Source: Terriglobus albidus
Lineage (GTDB): Bacteria; Acidobacteriota; Terriglobia; Terriglobales; Acidobacteriaceae
Assembly (NCBI RefSeq): GCF_008000815.1
Contig: NZ_CP042806.1
Coordinates: 3,038,001 to 3,102,000 of the forward strand
Reading direction: 5' to 3'
Length of the DNA stretch: 64,000 nt
The notes below the pieces were generated by a model, which worked only from the letters and a program-made list of their open reading frames with translations, was not told the origin of the DNA and searched no databases. This document shows, in pieces, positions 55,981 through 64,000 of this stretch. A program made the translations under genes and the position numbers. The stretch's first letter is position 1; every line of letters starts with the position of its first letter.

Positions 55981-57048
55981 TTACTTCCACATGAAATAGA
56001 AACCCGGGGCCTCATTCAGTAGTTTGCTCGGGTTTGGGAAGATATCGTCCGGATCGGAGTTCACTAGTGCCGAGAGCAGGCCCGTCTTCTCCTTTCTGGG
56101 GCGAACGATGCCAGGCTCGCCCGAGATTCCAACTTCTTTCGCGGTTTCCATCAAAGCGTCGCGGTAGCCACCCTGGCGATCGATAAGGCCGAGAGGAAGG
56201 GCTTGTTCGCCCGTCCAGACCTGTCCGGTAGCCAGGGGCTTGATCTTGTCGTCGGCAACATGGCGGCCCGTGGCGACATCGTGAATGAACTGCACGTGCA
56301 TGTTGTCGACCAGAGTCTGGAAGTACGCCTGTTCCTTGGGGGTGAGGTCGCGGGTGGGGCTTCCGGCGTCTTTCAGCTCACCGGCCTTGAGAATGACATC
56401 CTTCAGCTTGGCCCAGCGCATCAGGTCGCCGTAGTTCATCCACTCCATGATGACGCCGATGGAGCCAACGACCGAGGCCTGGTTGGCATAGATACGGTCG
56501 CAGCCAGAGGCAATGTAATAAGCGCCCGACGCACCGACTGACTCGATGCTGGCAATGATCTTCTTGTGCTTCGCCTGCTTGACGCGCAGCACCTCGTGAT
56601 AGATCTCCTGCGAGGCGGCAGCGCCACCGCCGGGTGAGTTGATACGCAGGATGATGGCTTTGACGTCGTCATTGTCGGCCATCTTGCGAAGCTGCTCGTT
56701 GAACTTGTCCGACGAAAGGATGACGCCGTTTACCTCAATGACACCGATCTTGCCGCCGGAACCGAAGCTGCCTGTCGTGGATTCTGTGTCAACGCCGCCG
56801 GCTTTGATGACGGCATAGACAAACAACGAGAAGAGGCAGACCAGGACGACCGCGCCTCCTCCGAGGATGCCGATCCAGAACCACGGCGAGCGCGGCCGCC
56901 GCGGCGGACGGGCGGCATAGTAACCGTAAGGCTGCTGTGGTGGCGGTGGTGGTGGTGGCGCATAGGTGTAGCCCTGTGCAGCCGGGGCAGGTTGAGACTG
57001 CGGCGGAGGTGGATCCTGTGGCGGCGGGCTCTGGAACTCGTCCTGCAT
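55981..57048 (-). CDS. sppA: Signal peptide peptidase SppA (S49 family)
   Basis: The 355-residue protein begins with ~50 Pro/Gln/Tyr-rich residues, then one membrane helix (IGILGGGAVVLVCLFSLFVYAVI). The S49 core follows: RINSPGGGAAASQEIYHEV, the nucleophile Ser in ESVGASGAYYIAS and the catalytic Lys region (AGELKDAGSP). It cleaves signal peptides released in the membrane. It is the short, single-domain form. It is divergent from the glycosyltransferase gene. Confidence 0.94.
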   Translation of the reverse strand: MQDEFQSPPPQDPPPPQSQPAPAAQGYTYAPPPPPPPQQPYGYYAARPPRRPRSPWFWIGILGGGAVVLVCLFSLFVYAVIKAGGVDTESTTGSFGSGGKIGVIEVNGVILSSDKFNEQLRKMADNDDVKAIILRINSPGGGAAASQEIYHEVLRVKQAKHKKIIASIESVGASGAYYIASGCDRIYANQASVVGSIGVIMEWMNYGDLMRWAKLKDVILKAGELKDAGSPTRDLTPKEQAYFQTLVDNMHVQFIHDVATGRHVADDKIKPLATGQVWTGEQALPLGLIDRQGGYRDALMETAKEVGISGEPGIVRPRKEKTGLLSALVNSDPDDIFPNPSKLLNEAPGFYFMWK

Positions 57049-57164
57049 AGATGTCGTTGAGTGTACACCGCAAAACTGCGTCTGAGGGCATATCGCGCTC
57101 GTCTAAAGGAAGAGTATGATAAGCGGCGACAAACCCTTATCATTATCCTTGCGAAAGCCCGGCT

Positions 57165-57977
57165 ATGCAGCACCCGAAGATCAGTATCGTCATTCCCGCG
57201 TTCAACGAGCAGGCGCGTATTGAAAGAACCCTGGACCGCGTCCTGAGTTGCGTGAGCGACCGGGGATGGGATGCTGAGGTGCTGGTCGTCGACGACGGCT
57301 CTACCGACCACACGCCCGCCATCATTAAGCGGTGGATGGAGCACCATCCAGGTCTCAAGCTCATCCATAATCGCGGCAACCGGGGGAAGGGCTACAGCGT
57401 CCGCAACGGACTGTTGCAGGCTGCCGGCGAGATAGTGATGTTTACCGATGCCGACCTGTCGGCCCCGATGGAAGAGGCGGAACGGCTGTTCGCCGCCCTG
57501 GATTCCGGCGCCGATGTGGCCATCGGTTCGCGCTGGCTGGAGCGCCAACGGCAGACCATCCATCAGCCGCTGTACCGGCGTTTCTTTGGACGCTGCTTCA
57601 ATGCCATGACGCGCCTGGTGATGGGACTTCCGTACAAGGACACCCAGTGCGGCTTCAAGGCCTTTCGCCGCAGCGCTGCACAGGTCATCTTCCGGCTGCA
57701 GCGCATCGAACGCTGGGGCTTCGATCCGGAGATCCTTTTCATCGCCCGCAAGCTCCGTTACGTCGTCCGCGAGGTTCCGGTGACCTGGGGCCACGATGAG
57801 CGGTCGCAGATGAGCTACCTGAAAGACGGGGCCAAGATGCTGGAGGAACTGGCGATCATCCGCTGGAACTCGCTGGTTGGCCGGTACGACAAAGACATCG
57901 CTGCCATGAAAGACACCAGCGGCATGGTGACACCACAGGTGGAGCGTCCAGTGCCGGTCGAAGCTGTACGGCGGTAA
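57165..57977 (+). CDS. Family 2 glycosyltransferase, polyprenyl-phosphate glucosyltransferase-like
   Basis: The 270-residue protein opens KISIVIPAFNEQARIERTLD, with VLVVDDGSTDHT and the metal-binding FTDADLSAPMEEAERL. It continues with GLPYKDTQCGFKAFRR and WGFDPEILFIARKL, typical of dolichyl- or undecaprenyl-phosphate sugar transferases of the GT2 family. No C-terminal membrane helices follow, so it would act at the cytoplasmic face. The sugar and acceptor are not certain. Confidence 0.9.
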   Translation: MQHPKISIVIPAFNEQARIERTLDRVLSCVSDRGWDAEVLVVDDGSTDHTPAIIKRWMEHHPGLKLIHNRGNRGKGYSVRNGLLQAAGEIVMFTDADLSAPMEEAERLFAALDSGADVAIGSRWLERQRQTIHQPLYRRFFGRCFNAMTRLVMGLPYKDTQCGFKAFRRSAAQVIFRLQRIERWGFDPEILFIARKLRYVVREVPVTWGHDERSQMSYLKDGAKMLEELAIIRWNSLVGRYDKDIAAMKDTSGMVTPQVERPVPVEAVRR

Positions 57978-58053
57978 GTTTTCTTTTCAAAACGGGGACG
58001 TCGACGGGTTCGGCGTGACCGGGCAACGAGAGTATGGGCTGTCCGACCTTGTC

Positions 58054-58818
58054 CTACTCCGCGAAACGGCAGCAGCTGATCCAGCACGTTGTTGGCTGGG
58101 TGAGCAGACCGTTATCGCAGAATCGATGAAAGAACTCCTCCAGCGCATCGATAAACGCCGCATGGCGCGGGTCGCCGGGCAAGGGAGCCATGGAGTACGA
58201 CATCGCCTGGCCGGTCAGGGCCTCCAACGTGAGTTGTTGCTCGCCGGCAATCGCCGTCTGGCGAACCTCTCCTCCGGGGAATAGCGTCTCCAACCTGTCA
58301 TGCACGCGATAGCCGTCGCGGACGTAGCGGTAATCGGTTCCATGCGTGGTGAGCAGCGACTCAAAGGCCTGCGAGAGAGGTGAGTCATTCTTCGATCGCC
58401 CAATGCTGACCATCGCTACCCAGTGCCCGGGCTTGAGGATGCGCTGAAACTCCGGAAGCGCCCGCGCGTGATCGAACCAGTGAAAGGCTCTGCCTGCTGT
58501 TATCAGATCGACGGAGTGGTCAGGGAGCGTTGTCGCTTCGGCCGTGGCGTCGATAAGGGTGAGGTTCGGATGCCTGCCGCACTGATCCGCGCAGGCAGCC
58601 CGCATCTCGGCGTTCGGCTCGATGGCGATGGTGGGATTGCCGTTGTCGAGGAACAGCTCCGTCAGCATGCCAGTGCCGGCGCCGATATCGGCGACCGTAT
58701 CGCCGGAGGTCAGGCCGATCCACTCACGCAAAATACGCATGACCTCGGATGCGGGATAGCTGAGCCGGTACTGTTGATAGGCGGCAGCGCGGCCTGTGAA
58801 GCGTTCGGTATGGCCCAT
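58054..58818 (-). CDS. Class I SAM-dependent methyltransferase with multiplied start sites
   Basis: Motif I is VADIGAGTGMLTELF, followed by IAIEPNAEMRAAC and the LDLITAGRAFHWF-like region, typical of class I methyltransferases. The core begins with MGHTERFTGRAAAYQQYRLSYP at 58818. Three in-frame 48-bp repeats upstream each add MGRTEQFTD plus seven residues, giving possible starts at 58962, 58914 and 58866. GAGG lies five bases before the ATGs at 58914, 58866 and 58818, but not before the first. I annotate the conserved start. The gene follows ccmD and may be on the ccm transcript. The substrate is unknown. Confidence 0.85.
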   Translation of the reverse strand: MGHTERFTGRAAAYQQYRLSYPASEVMRILREWIGLTSGDTVADIGAGTGMLTELFLDNGNPTIAIEPNAEMRAACADQCGRHPNLTLIDATAEATTLPDHSVDLITAGRAFHWFDHARALPEFQRILKPGHWVAMVSIGRSKNDSPLSQAFESLLTTHGTDYRYVRDGYRVHDRLETLFPGGEVRQTAIAGEQQLTLEALTGQAMSYSMAPLPGDPRHAAFIDALEEFFHRFCDNGLLTQPTTCWISCCRFAE

Positions 58819-58962
58819 GGCCGCCTCGAAGTGACTAGCGTCTGTAAATTGTTCCGTACGGCCCATGGCCGCCTCGAAGTGAGTACCGTCTGTAAATTGT
58901 TCCGTACGGCCCATGGCCGCCTCGAAGTGAGTACCGTCTGTAAATTGTTCCGTACGGCCCAT
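58819..58962. repeat. Three tandem 48-bp repeats carrying a start codon and ribosome-binding site
   Basis: On the minus strand each 48-bp unit reads ATGGGCCGTACGGAACAAT through CTTCGAGGCGGCC and encodes 16 residues beginning MGRTEQFTD. The units are almost identical; the third differs at the DGTHF/DASHF codons. A fourth, diverged partial copy forms the gene start at 58818. Because 48 is divisible by three, copy-number change keeps the frame. Confidence 0.9.
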
Positions 58963-58975
58963 GGCCGATTAGGTG

Positions 58976-59074
58976 TTAACGGGTTTTTCGCCAGCGATTC
59001 AGGGCAAAGAGAAAGTAAGCCGCCTGGATTCCCAGGACAAACGCATAGGCAAGGACAAGGTGACGATGCGCCAT
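58976..59074 (-). CDS. ccmD: CcmD-like heme exporter subunit (32 residues)
   Basis: The ATG directly follows the ccmC stop codon (TAGATG). The product MAHRHLVLAYAFVLGIQAAY plus FLFALNRWRKTR has one membrane helix and a basic C-terminal end, as in CcmD. Position after ccmC and size fit. CcmD links CcmC and CcmE during heme delivery. Confidence 0.7.
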   Translation of the reverse strand: MAHRHLVLAYAFVLGIQAAYFLFALNRWRKTR

Positions 59075-59767
59075 CTAGATAGCCTCCTGCAGTTCTGCCA
59101 GACGCTCCCGGCGGGCACTGATGAGCCGGAAGCCGATCATGATGCAGCCCCAGAGAAACCAGCCGGCGAGGTTCCAAAGGAAGGCTGGGTACATGGACTT
59201 ATCCAGGCCTGCACCGTCACCTCCACCGAAGACGGGGGAGGGATGCTGGGTGCGGAACCAGCGGATGGAGTAGTAGACGATCGGGACATCCACGGCTGCG
59301 AAGACTGAGAGAACGGATGCGAGGGTTGAGGTCTGGCCCGGAGGCGAGAAACGGCGCAGCAGCAGGTAGCTGACGTAAAGCAGCCACAATAGAAGAAAGG
59401 TGGTCAGGCGTTCATCCCACGTCCACCAGATACCCCAGGCGACGCGTCCCCACAGGGAGCCAGTGACCAGGCCGATGGTGCAATAGACCGTCGTAATCTC
59501 GGCTCCGGCAAGAGCAAGCGCATCCCAGGCCGCGGCCTTGATCTCGTCCTTACGACGGAAGTAGAGATAGCCGAGCGCGCCGATCAGGTTTATGTATGGA
59601 AAGCAGAGCGCGGAGATGGCCGAAGGCACGTGGTAGTAAAAGATGCGGTAGACCTCTCCCTGCTGGGCGTCGACAGGGGCAACCATCGCCTTCTGAAAGC
59701 CGATGATCAGGATGAGAATCGTCGCGAGGAAGAGTGCGATTCCGGATGCTTTTTTCAGGCCTTGCAC
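59075..59767 (-). CDS. ccmC: Heme exporter protein CcmC
   Basis: The 230-residue membrane protein has six hydrophobic segments and the Trp-rich heme-handling motif VAWGIWWTWDERLTTFLLLW of the CcmC/CcmF family. A conserved His is in IFYYHVPSA near the N-terminus. It presents heme to CcmE for c-type cytochrome assembly in the periplasm. The start codon is GTG. It lies 83 bp after ccmB and immediately before ccmD. Confidence 0.92.
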   Translation of the reverse strand: MQGLKKASGIALFLATILILIIGFQKAMVAPVDAQQGEVYRIFYYHVPSAISALCFPYINLIGALGYLYFRRKDEIKAAAWDALALAGAEITTVYCTIGLVTGSLWGRVAWGIWWTWDERLTTFLLLWLLYVSYLLLRRFSPPGQTSTLASVLSVFAAVDVPIVYYSIRWFRTQHPSPVFGGGDGAGLDKSMYPAFLWNLAGWFLWGCIMIGFRLISARRERLAELQEAI

Positions 59768-59850
59768 GGTGTCATCAGTGTATCAACGCAAACCCACGCG
59801 ATTCAGTCTCAGCCCGCATTGTGTGCGTTAAGCGAACAGCTTCTTTGACC

Positions 59851-60531
59851 TTATTCCGCTGAAAGAATGGTCTCGAACAGCAGCAAGGATACGGTGGTAT
59901 AAACCGTGTCGTAGATGCCCAGGATGCGCAGGCCGGACTGCGGCTCTGTCTCTCCCGTCAGGATTCCTGTAGCAGCCGAGATCATGGCCAGCAGGGCGGG
60001 CAGGGCGATGGGGAAGAGAATCAGTGGCAGCAGGAGCTCGCGGCTGCGGGCACGCAGGCCGAGCGCGGCAAAGAAAGTGCCGTTTACGACGATGGCCCAG
60101 GTTCCCAGGGGGAGCAATGCAAGCAGCATGCTTGATTGTCCTAAAATGTGTAGATTGAAAAAGATAAAGAATATTGGTGCAAGTATTACTTCTACTATTG
60201 TGACGAACAGGAAGTTCGCCAGTGCCTTGCCGAGGAAGAGAGCGGATGGGGGAGAGGGCGACATCCGCTGAGCGTCGAGGACGCCGTTCCGCATCTCGCG
60301 TGACCAGGACTGATTCAGCGCCGTGGTGGAGGCAAAGAGCAGTCCCACCCAAAGCAGACCGCCGGCAATCTGCCGGGCGAGGGTCGGCTGCGAGGTGGGA
60401 TCGAAGGCGAGCGAGAAGACGACGACAATCAGCAGCGTGAAGAAGAGCATGCCCATCAGGGCATCGCGCGAGCGGAACTCGAGGCGAAGCTCCTTTTCCA
60501 GGTGCAACCAGACGGTGCGGAGATAGTTCAT
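59851..60531 (-). CDS. ccmB: Heme exporter protein CcmB
   Basis: The 226-residue membrane protein has an N-terminal EKELRLEFRSRDALMGMLFF segment and several helices with LALLPLGTWAIVVNGTFFAALGLRARSRELLLPLILFPIALPALL, typical of CcmB. It is the permease partner of CcmA. It starts 2 bp after the ybaK gene. Confidence 0.92.
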   Translation of the reverse strand: MNYLRTVWLHLEKELRLEFRSRDALMGMLFFTLLIVVVFSLAFDPTSQPTLARQIAGGLLWVGLLFASTTALNQSWSREMRNGVLDAQRMSPSPPSALFLGKALANFLFVTIVEVILAPIFFIFFNLHILGQSSMLLALLPLGTWAIVVNGTFFAALGLRARSRELLLPLILFPIALPALLAMISAATGILTGETEPQSGLRILGIYDTVYTTVSLLLFETILSAE

Positions 60532-60533
60532 GC

Positions 60534-61043
60534 CTATTGCACCGGCGCTTTCGTGAGGTCGACGACCTCGGCTCCGGAGGCGCGCAGGTAGTCCGCTGGT
60601 GACATCAGGAGCTGCATGCCACGTTGTCCGGCGGAGACGGAGATGCGGTCCCAGAGCTCGAGCGTCTCGTCGGCGAAGGCACGGAAGGCTTTCTTTGCGC
60701 CCATCACAGTGACACCGCCGCGGATATAGCCGGTGAGCGGTTCTACGTCTTTGAGCGACGCCAGCTCAGCCTTCTTTTCGCCGGCAGCGGCCGCGAGCTT
60801 CTTCAGGTCGAGTTCGGCATCGCCGGGCACGACGGCAAAGACGTATTCGCCGGAGTGCAGGCGGGAGAGCAGTGTCTTGTAGACCTGCTCGATCGGCATC
60901 TCGATCTTCTTCGCGACGGAGATGGCTGTGAGGTCATTGGGGTCAACCTCGTAGGTACGGATCTCATAGGAGATGCCGAGCTGGTCGAGGATGCGCGCCG
61001 CATTGGTCTTGGATACGTTTACTTTAGACACGTGCGAGCTCAT
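60534..61043 (-). CDS. ybaK: YbaK/EbsC-type Cys-tRNA(Pro) deacylase
   Basis: The 169-residue protein has the YbaK fold pattern: VYKTLLSRLHSGEYVFAVVPGDAELDLKKLA and GYIRGGVTVMGAKKAFRAFADE, with conserved Lys and Gly positions. YbaK removes Cys misloaded on tRNA-Pro. It is inserted between ccmA and ccmB and overlaps ccmA by 4 bp (ATGA), so it is translated with the heme-export genes. Confidence 0.9.
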   Translation of the reverse strand: MSSHVSKVNVSKTNAARILDQLGISYEIRTYEVDPNDLTAISVAKKIEMPIEQVYKTLLSRLHSGEYVFAVVPGDAELDLKKLAAAAGEKKAELASLKDVEPLTGYIRGGVTVMGAKKAFRAFADETLELWDRISVSAGQRGMQLLMSPADYLRASGAEVVDLTKAPVQ

Positions 61044-61714
61044 TGCTTCTGGGTGGCCTCCATCGAGACAAACTCGCCGGCCTGGATACGCAGAACATGG
61101 TCGGCCAGTGGCATGGCCAGCTCCGCCTGATGCGTGGTGAGAACGATGGTGCGGGCATGGCCGTTGGCCAGCGGCCAGGTGCGGAAGTCTTTTAGCAGGT
61201 CGAGCATCTGGGCAACAGAATGGACATCCAGGTTTGAGAAGGGCTCGTCGAGTAAGAGCATCTCGGGGTCGGCGGAGAGAACTCGCGCCAGCGAGACCCG
61301 CTGCCGCATCCCCTGTGAGTACTGGCTGACGGGCTTATTAAGGTGCGGATCGAGACCGACTGCTCGCAGCGCCATCTCGGGGGAGCCGCTACACGCGCAC
61401 TCTCCCGAACCCTTGCGCAGGCCTGAGTAGTAGGTCAGGTTTTCCATGGCGGTCAGCTCGTCGTAGAGCATGGTGGCATGGCTCATGTAGGCGACGCGGC
61501 GTTGCTGCTTGTTGGCCGGCCCGTCAAGGACAGTTAGTCCGCCTCGGGTCGGCAGCGAGAGCCCGGCGAGCATACGCAACAGAGTGGATTTACCGGCTCC
61601 GTTTTCGCCGAGAACAAGATAGACGGCGCCCGCCTCAAGCGTGACCGAGAGGTTCTTCAGGGCGGCGAAGCGGCCATAGAGTTTGGTGACGTTGGTGAGG
61701 ACGGCAGCTTGCAT
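61040..61714 (-). CDS. ccmA: Heme exporter ATP-binding protein CcmA
   Basis: The 224-residue ABC ATPase has Walker A LGENGAGKSTLLRMLAG, signature YSQGMRQRVSLARVL, Walker B MLLLDEPFSNLD and a His switch (VLTTHQAEL). Adjacent ccmB and ccmC identify it as CcmA rather than a general ABC protein. An extra, Cys-containing stretch (GECACSGSPE) lies between Walker A and the signature. It is the first gene of the ccm cluster and is divergent from the peptidase gene. Confidence 0.9.
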   Translation of the reverse strand: MQAAVLTNVTKLYGRFAALKNLSVTLEAGAVYLVLGENGAGKSTLLRMLAGLSLPTRGGLTVLDGPANKQQRRVAYMSHATMLYDELTAMENLTYYSGLRKGSGECACSGSPEMALRAVGLDPHLNKPVSQYSQGMRQRVSLARVLSADPEMLLLDEPFSNLDVHSVAQMLDLLKDFRTWPLANGHARTIVLTTHQAELAMPLADHVLRIQAGEFVSMEATQKQ

Positions 61715-61808
61715 GCGCTACGGAAGAGTATAGGTGTTTCGGCGAAGGGATGCCCGCCTGACGGTTACGATGATCCTGATAGGTACGATGATGCTGAGAG
61801 GATGCACG

Positions 61809-63242
61809 ATGAAGACAGCGGCGGCAGGAATAGTGCTGGGAGTAGTGTGTGCGGTGAGCGTGCCGGCGCAATCAGGCAGGAACGCCGGAAATGGTGAGGT
61901 GGCCGAAGCTCGGGCGATCTTCAAACAACTGATCGAGATCAACACGACGGACTCTGTTGGCAGTGTGACCGCGGCAGCGGAGGCCATGCGGCAGAGACTG
62001 CTGGATGCCGGTTTTCCCGCCGCGGACCTGAAGCTGCTTGGACCCAACGACCGCAAGATGAACCTGGTGGCGCGCTATCGCGGCAAGCAGGGATCGACGC
62101 TGAAGCCGATGCTGGTGATCTGTCACCTGGATGTGGTGGAGGCGAACCGTTCCGACTGGTCGACCGATCCGTTTGTCTTTACGGAGAAGGATGGTTACTT
62201 CTACGGGCGCGGGACCTATGACGTCAAAGACGGAGACGCCGCAGCCATCGAGGCTTTTCTGCGCATGAAACGCGATGGCTTTGTGCCCAGCCGCGACATC
62301 ATTCTGGCGCTGACCGCCGATGAAGAAGGCGGCGCCTCGAACGGTGTGGGCTGGCTGATGCAGCATCATCCGGAGGAGATGCAGGCAGAGTTCGTCATCA
62401 ATCCCGATGGCGGTGGCATGACGACTGTGAATGGCAAGCCATACTCGCTCAATGTTGAGGCGACGGAGAAGACCTATGCCGACTACGTGCTGACGGCAAC
62501 CTCTCCCGGAGGCCACTCCTCGGAGCCGATGCCAGGAAACGCGATCTATCGTTTGGTGGCGGCCCTTGCGAAGGTGGAGAAGTATCAGTTCCCATTCGAG
62601 CTGAATGAGGTAACGCGAGCGCAGTTTGCTGCGCTGGCAAAGCTGGATGGCGGACGTCCTGGTGCTGACCGGATTGCCGTCCTGAAGACTCCTCCAGACC
62701 CGGGTGCGTTGAAACGGCTGAACGAGAATCCTGAGATCTATCCCGCGCTGCACACCACCTGTGTGGCGACCATGATCCAGGGAGGACATGCGCCCAATGC
62801 TTTGCCGAATAAGGTACAGGCGAATGTGAACTGCCGCATTCTTCCCGGACATACGCAGGAGCAGGTGCGGGAGGAACTGGTCCGTGTGATTGGAGACGGC
62901 GAGGTGAAGGTGGCTTATAAGAGCGATGGAGGCCGCGTGAGCGACACCGCACCCAATCGCACCAGTGCAGCGCCTCCTCCTCCGCTACCGGCAGTCTTCG
63001 ATCCGCTTAAGCAGGTCGTCGAGCAGATGTGGCCGGGACTGGTGATTGTGCCATCGATGGAGTTCGGTGCGACTGACTCTATCTACACCATGGCTGCGGG
63101 TATGCCGAGTTATGGTATCTCCGGCATGGGAATGGATCGCGACGAGAACCGTGCGCACGGGAAGGATGAGCGGATCAAGGTCTCGGATTTCGACGCGGGG
63201 TGCGAGTTCTTCTATCGCTATCTGAAAGCGGTCGCGAAGTAG
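61809..63242 (+). CDS. Secreted M20-family metallopeptidase
   Basis: The start at 61809 has AGAGGA eight bases upstream and opens a signal peptide (MKTAAAGIVLGVVCAVSVPA). The 477-residue protein has M20 metal ligands: CHLDVVEANRSDW, GTYDVKDGDAA, TADEEGGASNG and INPDGGG, with a late ISGMGMDRDENRAHGKDER. The dimerisation lid lies between. It probably cleaves peptides or amino-acid conjugates in the periplasm. It converges with the SDR gene. Confidence 0.9.
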   Translation: MKTAAAGIVLGVVCAVSVPAQSGRNAGNGEVAEARAIFKQLIEINTTDSVGSVTAAAEAMRQRLLDAGFPAADLKLLGPNDRKMNLVARYRGKQGSTLKPMLVICHLDVVEANRSDWSTDPFVFTEKDGYFYGRGTYDVKDGDAAAIEAFLRMKRDGFVPSRDIILALTADEEGGASNGVGWLMQHHPEEMQAEFVINPDGGGMTTVNGKPYSLNVEATEKTYADYVLTATSPGGHSSEPMPGNAIYRLVAALAKVEKYQFPFELNEVTRAQFAALAKLDGGRPGADRIAVLKTPPDPGALKRLNENPEIYPALHTTCVATMIQGGHAPNALPNKVQANVNCRILPGHTQEQVREELVRVIGDGEVKVAYKSDGGRVSDTAPNRTSAAPPPPLPAVFDPLKQVVEQMWPGLVIVPSMEFGATDSIYTMAAGMPSYGISGMGMDRDENRAHGKDERIKVSDFDAGCEFFYRYLKAVAK

Positions 63243-63258
63243 CTTCGGAGTGTGCTCG

Positions 63259-63285
63259 GGCTGCGGTCAATCAATGACCGCAGCC
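63259..63285. terminator. Inverted repeat between convergent peptidase and SDR genes
   Basis: A perfect 11-bp stem (GGCTGCGGTCA and its complement) with a 5-base loop lies 17 bp after the peptidase stop. No T-run follows on either strand, so termination activity is likely but not certain. Confidence 0.5.
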
Positions 63286-63318
63286 TGACCAGCAACAAAG
63301 CATGGTGAGACAGGTAGA

Positions 63319-64000
63319 TTAGATACCTGCGCCGCCGCCGACTTTGATGATTTCGCCGGTGATCCAGCGGGCATCTTCAGAGACAAGGAAGGCGGTCGGA
63401 AGGGCAATGTCTTCCGGCTGACCGGCACGTCCAAGCGGAGTGATGGAGATGAAGAACTCTTCCTGTGGGGAGCCGGTAACTCCAACCTTCTCGGTGCCTT
63501 CCGTGACGACATAGCCGGGGTTGATGGCGTTGACACGGATCTTCTTCGGCGCGAGCTCCTTCGCGAGCACCTTGGTGATGGTGTCGACCGCGCCCTTGGT
63601 TCCGCTGTAGATGCTGGTTGTCGGTGGTGCGAAGGTGCTGGCAATGGAACTGATGTTCACTACGCTGCCGCCTTCGGCTGGGAAGTGCTTAACCGCCTCA
63701 CGCGTGGCCTGCAGAAGGCCAAGAACATTGGTGTTGTACTGGCGGGCATACTCTTCGGCGGTGATGTCTTCAAGGGGGACGAACGAATAAACGCCGGCGT
63801 TGTTGATAAGAATATCGACTTTGCCATACGCCTTTTTCGCTTCCTCGAAGAGCGTTACGGTTTGGTTGTTGTCCGCAACCGAGCCGCCGATGGCGACGGC
63901 ATTTCCGCCGGCAGCTTTAATCTCGGCGACTACCTTATCCGCGCCTTCTTTCGAGGAAGCGTAGTTGACGACGACGCTGGCGCCGTCCTTCGCGAGCTGT
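63319..64000 (-). CDS. SDR-family oxidoreductase, 5' end outside window
   Basis: The frame is open to the right edge of the window, so about 25 N-terminal residues with the nucleotide-binding TGxxxGIG motif are missing. The visible part has VDILINNAGVYSF, the catalytic Ser and YxxxK (SIYSGTKGAVD), RVNAINPGYVVTEG and a C-terminal DARWITGEIIKVGGG. It is a short-chain NAD(P)-dependent reductase of the FabG-like type. The substrate is unknown. Confidence 0.92.
   Translation of the reverse strand, partial: QLAKDGASVVVNYASSKEGADKVVAEIKAAGGNAVAIGGSVADNNQTVTLFEEAKKAYGKVDILINNAGVYSFVPLEDITAEEYARQYNTNVLGLLQATREAVKHFPAEGGSVVNISSIASTFAPPTTSIYSGTKGAVDTITKVLAKELAPKKIRVNAINPGYVVTEGTEKVGVTGSPQEEFFISITPLGRAGQPEDIALPTAFLVSEDARWITGEIIKVGGGAGI

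Noticed and set aside
61734-61808. Upstream start for the M20 peptidase giving a possible lipobox (LRGC).
   Set aside because: The ATG at 61809 has a good ribosome-binding site and a standard signal peptide. The upstream residues before the Cys are too short and charged for a clear lipoprotein signal.

Overview
The window is a chromosomal segment of a Gram-negative bacterium, most likely an acidobacterium of the Terriglobus/Granulicella/Edaphobacter type. This placement is inferred, not tested. It rests on moderately high GC, dense housekeeping gene clusters, an RpoZ-like short protein between comM and rho, a remnant resembling the DUF6908 family, a cytochrome/helix-hairpin-helix fusion, a secreted beta-helix protein, and many short palindromic repeats between genes. 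No tRNA, rRNA, CRISPR array, intact insertion sequence or prophage was seen.

Layout. 1-6.6 kb: accessory region with the end of a LuxR-type response regulator, a secreted nucleoside hydrolase, a giant secreted beta-helix protein and a decayed DUF6908-like gene. 6.6-12.2 kb: sugar ABC transporter of the rhamnose type with a LacI repressor; one permease is fused to the substrate-binding protein. 12.3-19.1 kb: cytochrome/ComEA-like protein, a VWA protein and its MoxR-like AAA+ partner, a methyltransferase, an MgtC-like protein, a TPR protein and an oxidoreductase. 19.1-24.5 kb: thioesterase, cysteine-free Mrp ATPase, hrcA-grpE-dnaJ, rsmE. 24.7-31 kb: sdaA, HEAT-repeat protein, comM, rpoZ-like gene, rho. 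31-37.8 kb: acetyltransferase, large membrane Ser/Thr kinase, ribE and ribD. 38.1-44.1 kb: ftsY, gpsA, plsY, cinA, NHL-repeat protein, pgpA, yacG. 44.2-50.5 kb: small secreted protein, rimO, the SRP RNA gene, fabH, YihY-family protein, pyk and a 32-residue membrane peptide. 50.5-55.9 kb: mutL, a 38-residue-repeat basic protein, cmk, HU. 56-64 kb: sppA, a family 2 glycosyltransferase, a methyltransferase with a triplicated start region, the ccm heme-export cluster with ybaK inside it, an M20 peptidase and a truncated SDR oxidoreductase.

Functional links. SRP RNA and FtsY are both present. GpsA, PlsY, PgpA and FabH together serve fatty-acid and phospholipid synthesis. CcmABCD would supply heme for c-type cytochromes such as the CxxCH protein at 12.35 kb. 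RibD and RibE are two steps of riboflavin synthesis. HrcA, GrpE and DnaJ are the heat-shock set without dnaK nearby.

The most unusual features are the 48-bp tandem repeat that multiplies a start codon plus ribosome-binding site (58.8-58.96 kb), three families of dispersed palindromic repeats, the permease/binding-protein fusion, the Mrp protein without cysteines, and the mutL-cmk gene encoding eight near-identical basic repeats. No clearly new multi-gene defence or metabolic system was found.
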